A DNA stretch of 64,000 nt from positions 33,710,854 through 33,774,853 of the forward strand of contig VZSR01003807.1 in the NCBI GenBank assembly GCA_013398615.1, read 5' to 3'. Position numbers and translations under genes: made by a program. The stretch comes from Brachypodius melanocephalos (Eukaryota; Chordata; Aves; Passeriformes; Pycnonotidae). Shown piece by piece: positions 60,450 through 64,000 of the stretch. Each line of letters starts with the position of its first letter. Within the stretch, counting starts at the first letter, position 1. The notes below the pieces were generated by a model. The model ran no database searches, was not told the origin of the DNA, and saw only the letters and a list, made by a program, of their open reading frames with translations.

Positions 60450-63400
60450 GAAAATTGTTGGGCTGAAACATTATTTCTCTTGAAGCTATTAAATACTCAC
60501 TTGAAGAGAGTGAGAGAAGATGAATTCACTTCTACCCCCCTGTTTATATAATTACAAATGTAAGACTTTCTTTCCAATTTGAATGACTCAATTTTTCTGT
60601 CTGGTTTGAGAGATCTTTAGCAATTATTATTATTCAGAAACATACACACAGCCTGAAAGAGTCATCTGCAGTCTGAACAGGGCCTGCATCCATCCTCAGC
60701 TGAAGCAGTTGGTTCAGTGGGAATCCTAAGCCCTGTTCACAGCTTCTGAGGCTGCAGGATAGTCCCTCTTTCTGTACTACATATGTTGTGTTTCATACAT
60801 ATTTTAGTGTAATGTATCCTGCCTGAATAGACTCAGTTTATTGAGCAATTGACCAACCATGATGGTGTTTCATCACCATTATTTAGCCTTCCGCTCATCT
60901 TCGCATCAGTTGACACAATTTGATCAGCAGTAAGTTTATGTTATTTCCATATCACTGAAGAAGATACTGATTAGTGTCAGCTGTATGGTCATACCCCACC
61001 AAATTTCCATGGAAAGTAGTCATGGGCCAGTATTTTTAAAGACCTTTCTCACTGGATTATGCCAATATGTTGGAATTAAAAGCCCTTCATATATGGTGCT
61101 GATCTTTTTAAGTATTACAGAGAGATTTCTTGGGTTCAGGAATGTGTAATACTATGAAAATAAAAAGTAAAGATGACAGAATTGCATTCCAGAGTATTAA
61201 TAAATCCATCTCTTAGGAACTGGGAGAGTCTAAGCGCAAATGTCTTCCTTTTATTCAGGCTAAAAATTGGATTTCAACTCAGATTAGCCATAACCCAATG
61301 TAATGTTCTACCTTACTGTAGTCATACTTAAAATGGTCTCAATACCCATTTCTTGTGTTATGTATAGACTTAAATATTCTCTGACTGAGAAGGACAATAT
61401 GCTCTGTTGTGAGATGTTCTAATTCTGTAGCAGTTTTTACCACAAAATGCAAACGCTTTTTGCGTTGCATTGCATTTGTTATGGACAGGAAATCCTTTGC
61501 TACCCTAGTCTGTTTTGGTAGGAGTGCTAATGCAATGTTCTCTACTGACTTTTGGAGGTTTATTAGTTGGATGATTAATTCATTGCTCATAAATACAGCT
61601 AATTTTTAAATTGGTATTTCAGATGTCGATATTTAGCTATTCAATTATACTTGTGCAATTATCTTCATCAATCAAACCTGTAATTTCAACAAAAACGAAA
61701 TTTTATTTTTTTGACAAGGCCTATTTTCATTCTAGCCACACCAAGGCACTTTAAGTGTACTCTTATCATTTAATTCTCTCTTACCTGCATTTGTTCCAGC
61801 CTCTTCATAACAGGCAAGGGGCATGATTAAGAAATGATGAGATACTTTATTACATCAAATAGGAAACGTGATGCAATAAAGGGTGAAATTGCTTAGAAAA
61901 GAATGCTGTGTAAGGAAAGAGACATAGTTCTTTCATGGTCTCATCCACTTTTTCAAAAACAATAGGAAAAACCCCCAAATATACAAAACCCCACAAGCAG
62001 AAAAAAGATCTTGTAAAATAAATTCATTTTCAAGAAAGAAATCTGGTGTTCAAAAAGCAGCTACATAGGAAATGTATCAAAGAGCATGAAAAGACCTCTC
62101 ATCTTCAATTTTCATATTGGACTGATTAGAAGATTACCTTTCTTTACCTTTGTTGTTAAGTGGTGATAAAGCATAAAGCAACACCTCAGTGACCCTTGGT
62201 TCTAAACATGCCCTCAATTTTATTATGCTTTGATATGTAATAGTTCTTTGCTGATGTGATTCCGTGTAGCTCGCATAAATGGGTTGCTCAGATGAATTAG
62301 CCGCTTTCAATCAGTTTGTAATCTAGCCTGAAATAGATGACTCCAGTTACAGAGTTATCAAACATCAGAATACTTCAGTGACGTTGCCTCACATCCTGCC
62401 ATCTGATTTTTTTAAATAGTCCAGCTATTAATGCCTGTCCTGCCTTTCTGAGGCAGTGCTTTGTCTAAAGTCTCTACACAACCAAGGAATCAAAGCGAAA
62501 AAGTTCTGTCGTTCTGTAGAACTATCTCACACTCTCCTGCACTAGTCTAAAATCATCAATTTACACCATACCAGGAGATGGACAAGAAAATTTTTTTAAC
62601 TTATTTTAGCTAGAGGAGGTCAGCTTCTACACAACATACATTTTCTATAAAACCATGTTTTTATGTTGATGATTAAAAAAAAAATCCATTAGGGATGCCT
62701 AAACACTTATTTTTGTCAAATTTGTAATAGTAGCTTCAGTCCAACATCTCCTCCTGTCAGTGAAATTTCATAACAGCTGTCCATTAGGTGTTTAGAGTCC
62801 TGCCTCCAGGCATTCTGTAATCTATGTTGCCCAGATGGATTATAACTCCCATGGTGCCTTATGCCTTTTGATTGAAGCATGTGAAGAATCACGAGTGTCA
62901 GCGCGCTGTGAAAGATGAAGCCCTGACACTGAGCACTGCTTATGAAGTAGATTATGAACTGGTGATGGTACAGCTCCTGTGAGACCATGTGGGATGACAG
63001 ATAATCCAATTTAATGTCAAACTGACTCATAACACAATATTTAGCTATTTGTGAATCAGGGATTTTATGAACTTTATGATGAAAAAAATCCTCAATATTT
63101 TGACATTGATTTGGAACAAGAAATTGCTTTGCTAAAAGATTAGAAATGCAAACTTTCGCTTATATTATCTTTGCGGTATAATGTGATATTCCACAGGCTA
63201 CAAAACCCTACTGAAAAGGCAACCTGAGTCACAGACCACCTTAGATCATCTTATTCCTGCCTTCTCCATCATCCCACTAAATGTTTCTATAACACTGTCT
63301 TCCTCCTACTGCTTATGGGATGAATTTTGCAGACATTAGGAGTCATGCCTTCCTTCCTTTCCTTCTTACTTTTACAAAAAAGTCTTTGGTCAGTGAAAGT

Positions 63401-64000
63401 AACACAACCGTGTTTGAAACATTGTAAAGGAGAACTACTGGTCTATGTGGAGAATTTAATTTTTTACCCTATTTCAGAGATAAGGTGGTCCAAAATTAAT
63501 CCAAAACTACTACATCCCTCTTACTTCCTAACTAATAACTCAGTGGGAAACTAGGCTTCTGTAGTAATTCCCAATTCAAATGATAAATGAGCTACTGCTT
63601 ACAGAAAAAAAAATAATACAACATAATCACAGAGAAAAGGTCTGAAAAAATCTAAAGAGCCTTGCTGCAAGATAATGACTGTCAAATGGTGATAACTTGT
63701 GCTGTCAACAAATAACATTAACAGCTCCTGTTTAATGAATAGCAACCTGAGCTGGAGCGTGACATTCTAGAGATTAAAAAGCTTAACACTTGCACAGTAC
63801 AGTTCTGCTTTTGTAAGTGGACTGCAATTTGCAGTTTTGACTTCTGGATCAGTACTTAAGCTAAAAGGACAAATGTTTCTAACAATGGTAGCTTTCTATG
63901 GCTTGGCATAAGAAAGGAAAATGAACCTGCCATTGAGGCTTCACTCAAATATTTCAAATATTAAATAAAATAAGTTATATTTTTATAGGGAAATTGAAGC
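60450..64000. other. Intergenic DNA at right edge, no supported gene
   Basis: AT-rich sequence with chance ORFs only. The one distinctive item is a ZNF143-like word at 62842-62860. FUT9, expected further to the right by synteny, is not reached. Confidence 0.65.
62842..62860 (+). promoter_or_regulatory. ZNF143-like site in intergenic DNA
   Basis: ataactcccatggtgcctt resembles the ZNF143/SBS word actacaactcccatgatgc with a few mismatches. Such words occur in promoters and also inside old DNA transposons. No promoter features are visible nearby. Confidence 0.25.

Noticed and set aside
1..64000. tRNA, rRNA, snRNA, CRISPR or mitochondrial insertions
   Set aside because: No cloverleaf box motifs, regular spaced repeats or recognisable RNA gene sequence were noticed. 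A covariance-model scan would be the decisive test.

Overview
The window looks like nuclear DNA from a bird. It is AT-rich, has one interrupted protein-coding gene with short GT-AG introns, a single CpG island, and three fragments of CR1-type LINE retrotransposons, two of them carrying recognisable CR1 3' ends. I see no bacterial-style operons, CRISPR arrays, rRNA genes, tRNA genes or insertion sequences. The species cannot be named from what I can see.

The only gene I can support is UFL1, the UFM1-protein E3 ligase, complete on the minus strand. The start codon is at 27899 and the stop at 8134-8136. I reconstructed 19 coding exons from the sequence. All 18 introns are GT-AG, every phase joins in frame, and the exons total 2379 nt, giving 792 residues (the human protein is about 794). 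The start codon sits inside a CpG island at about 27.54-28.62 kb, which is the presumed promoter. The 8.1 kb left of the stop is the downstream flank. In other vertebrates FHL5 lies downstream of UFL1, but I found no LIM-domain exon here.

From about 28.6 kb to 64 kb no convincing gene is visible. In vertebrate synteny this corresponds to the large gap between UFL1 and FUT9. It holds a compound GGAT/AGAT microsatellite next to a CR1 3' end (41.56-41.99 kb), a minus-strand CR1 (52.13-52.59 kb), a 68-nt T tract flanked by coding-like but frame-broken sequence (52.6-53.0 kb), an internal CR1 fragment (55.15-55.32 kb), and a possible old LTR fragment near 60.1-60.3 kb. The many short ORFs here have no splice context or recognisable domains and read as chance ORFs in AT-rich DNA.

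No previously undescribed multi-gene system is apparent. The points most worth a second look are regulatory: a UPR-element-like motif and G-quadruplex-prone tract just upstream of the UFL1 start codon, a possible overlapping uORF, a poly(A) hexamer overlapping the stop codon, a 29-nt microexon, and the coding-like sequence around the T68 tract.
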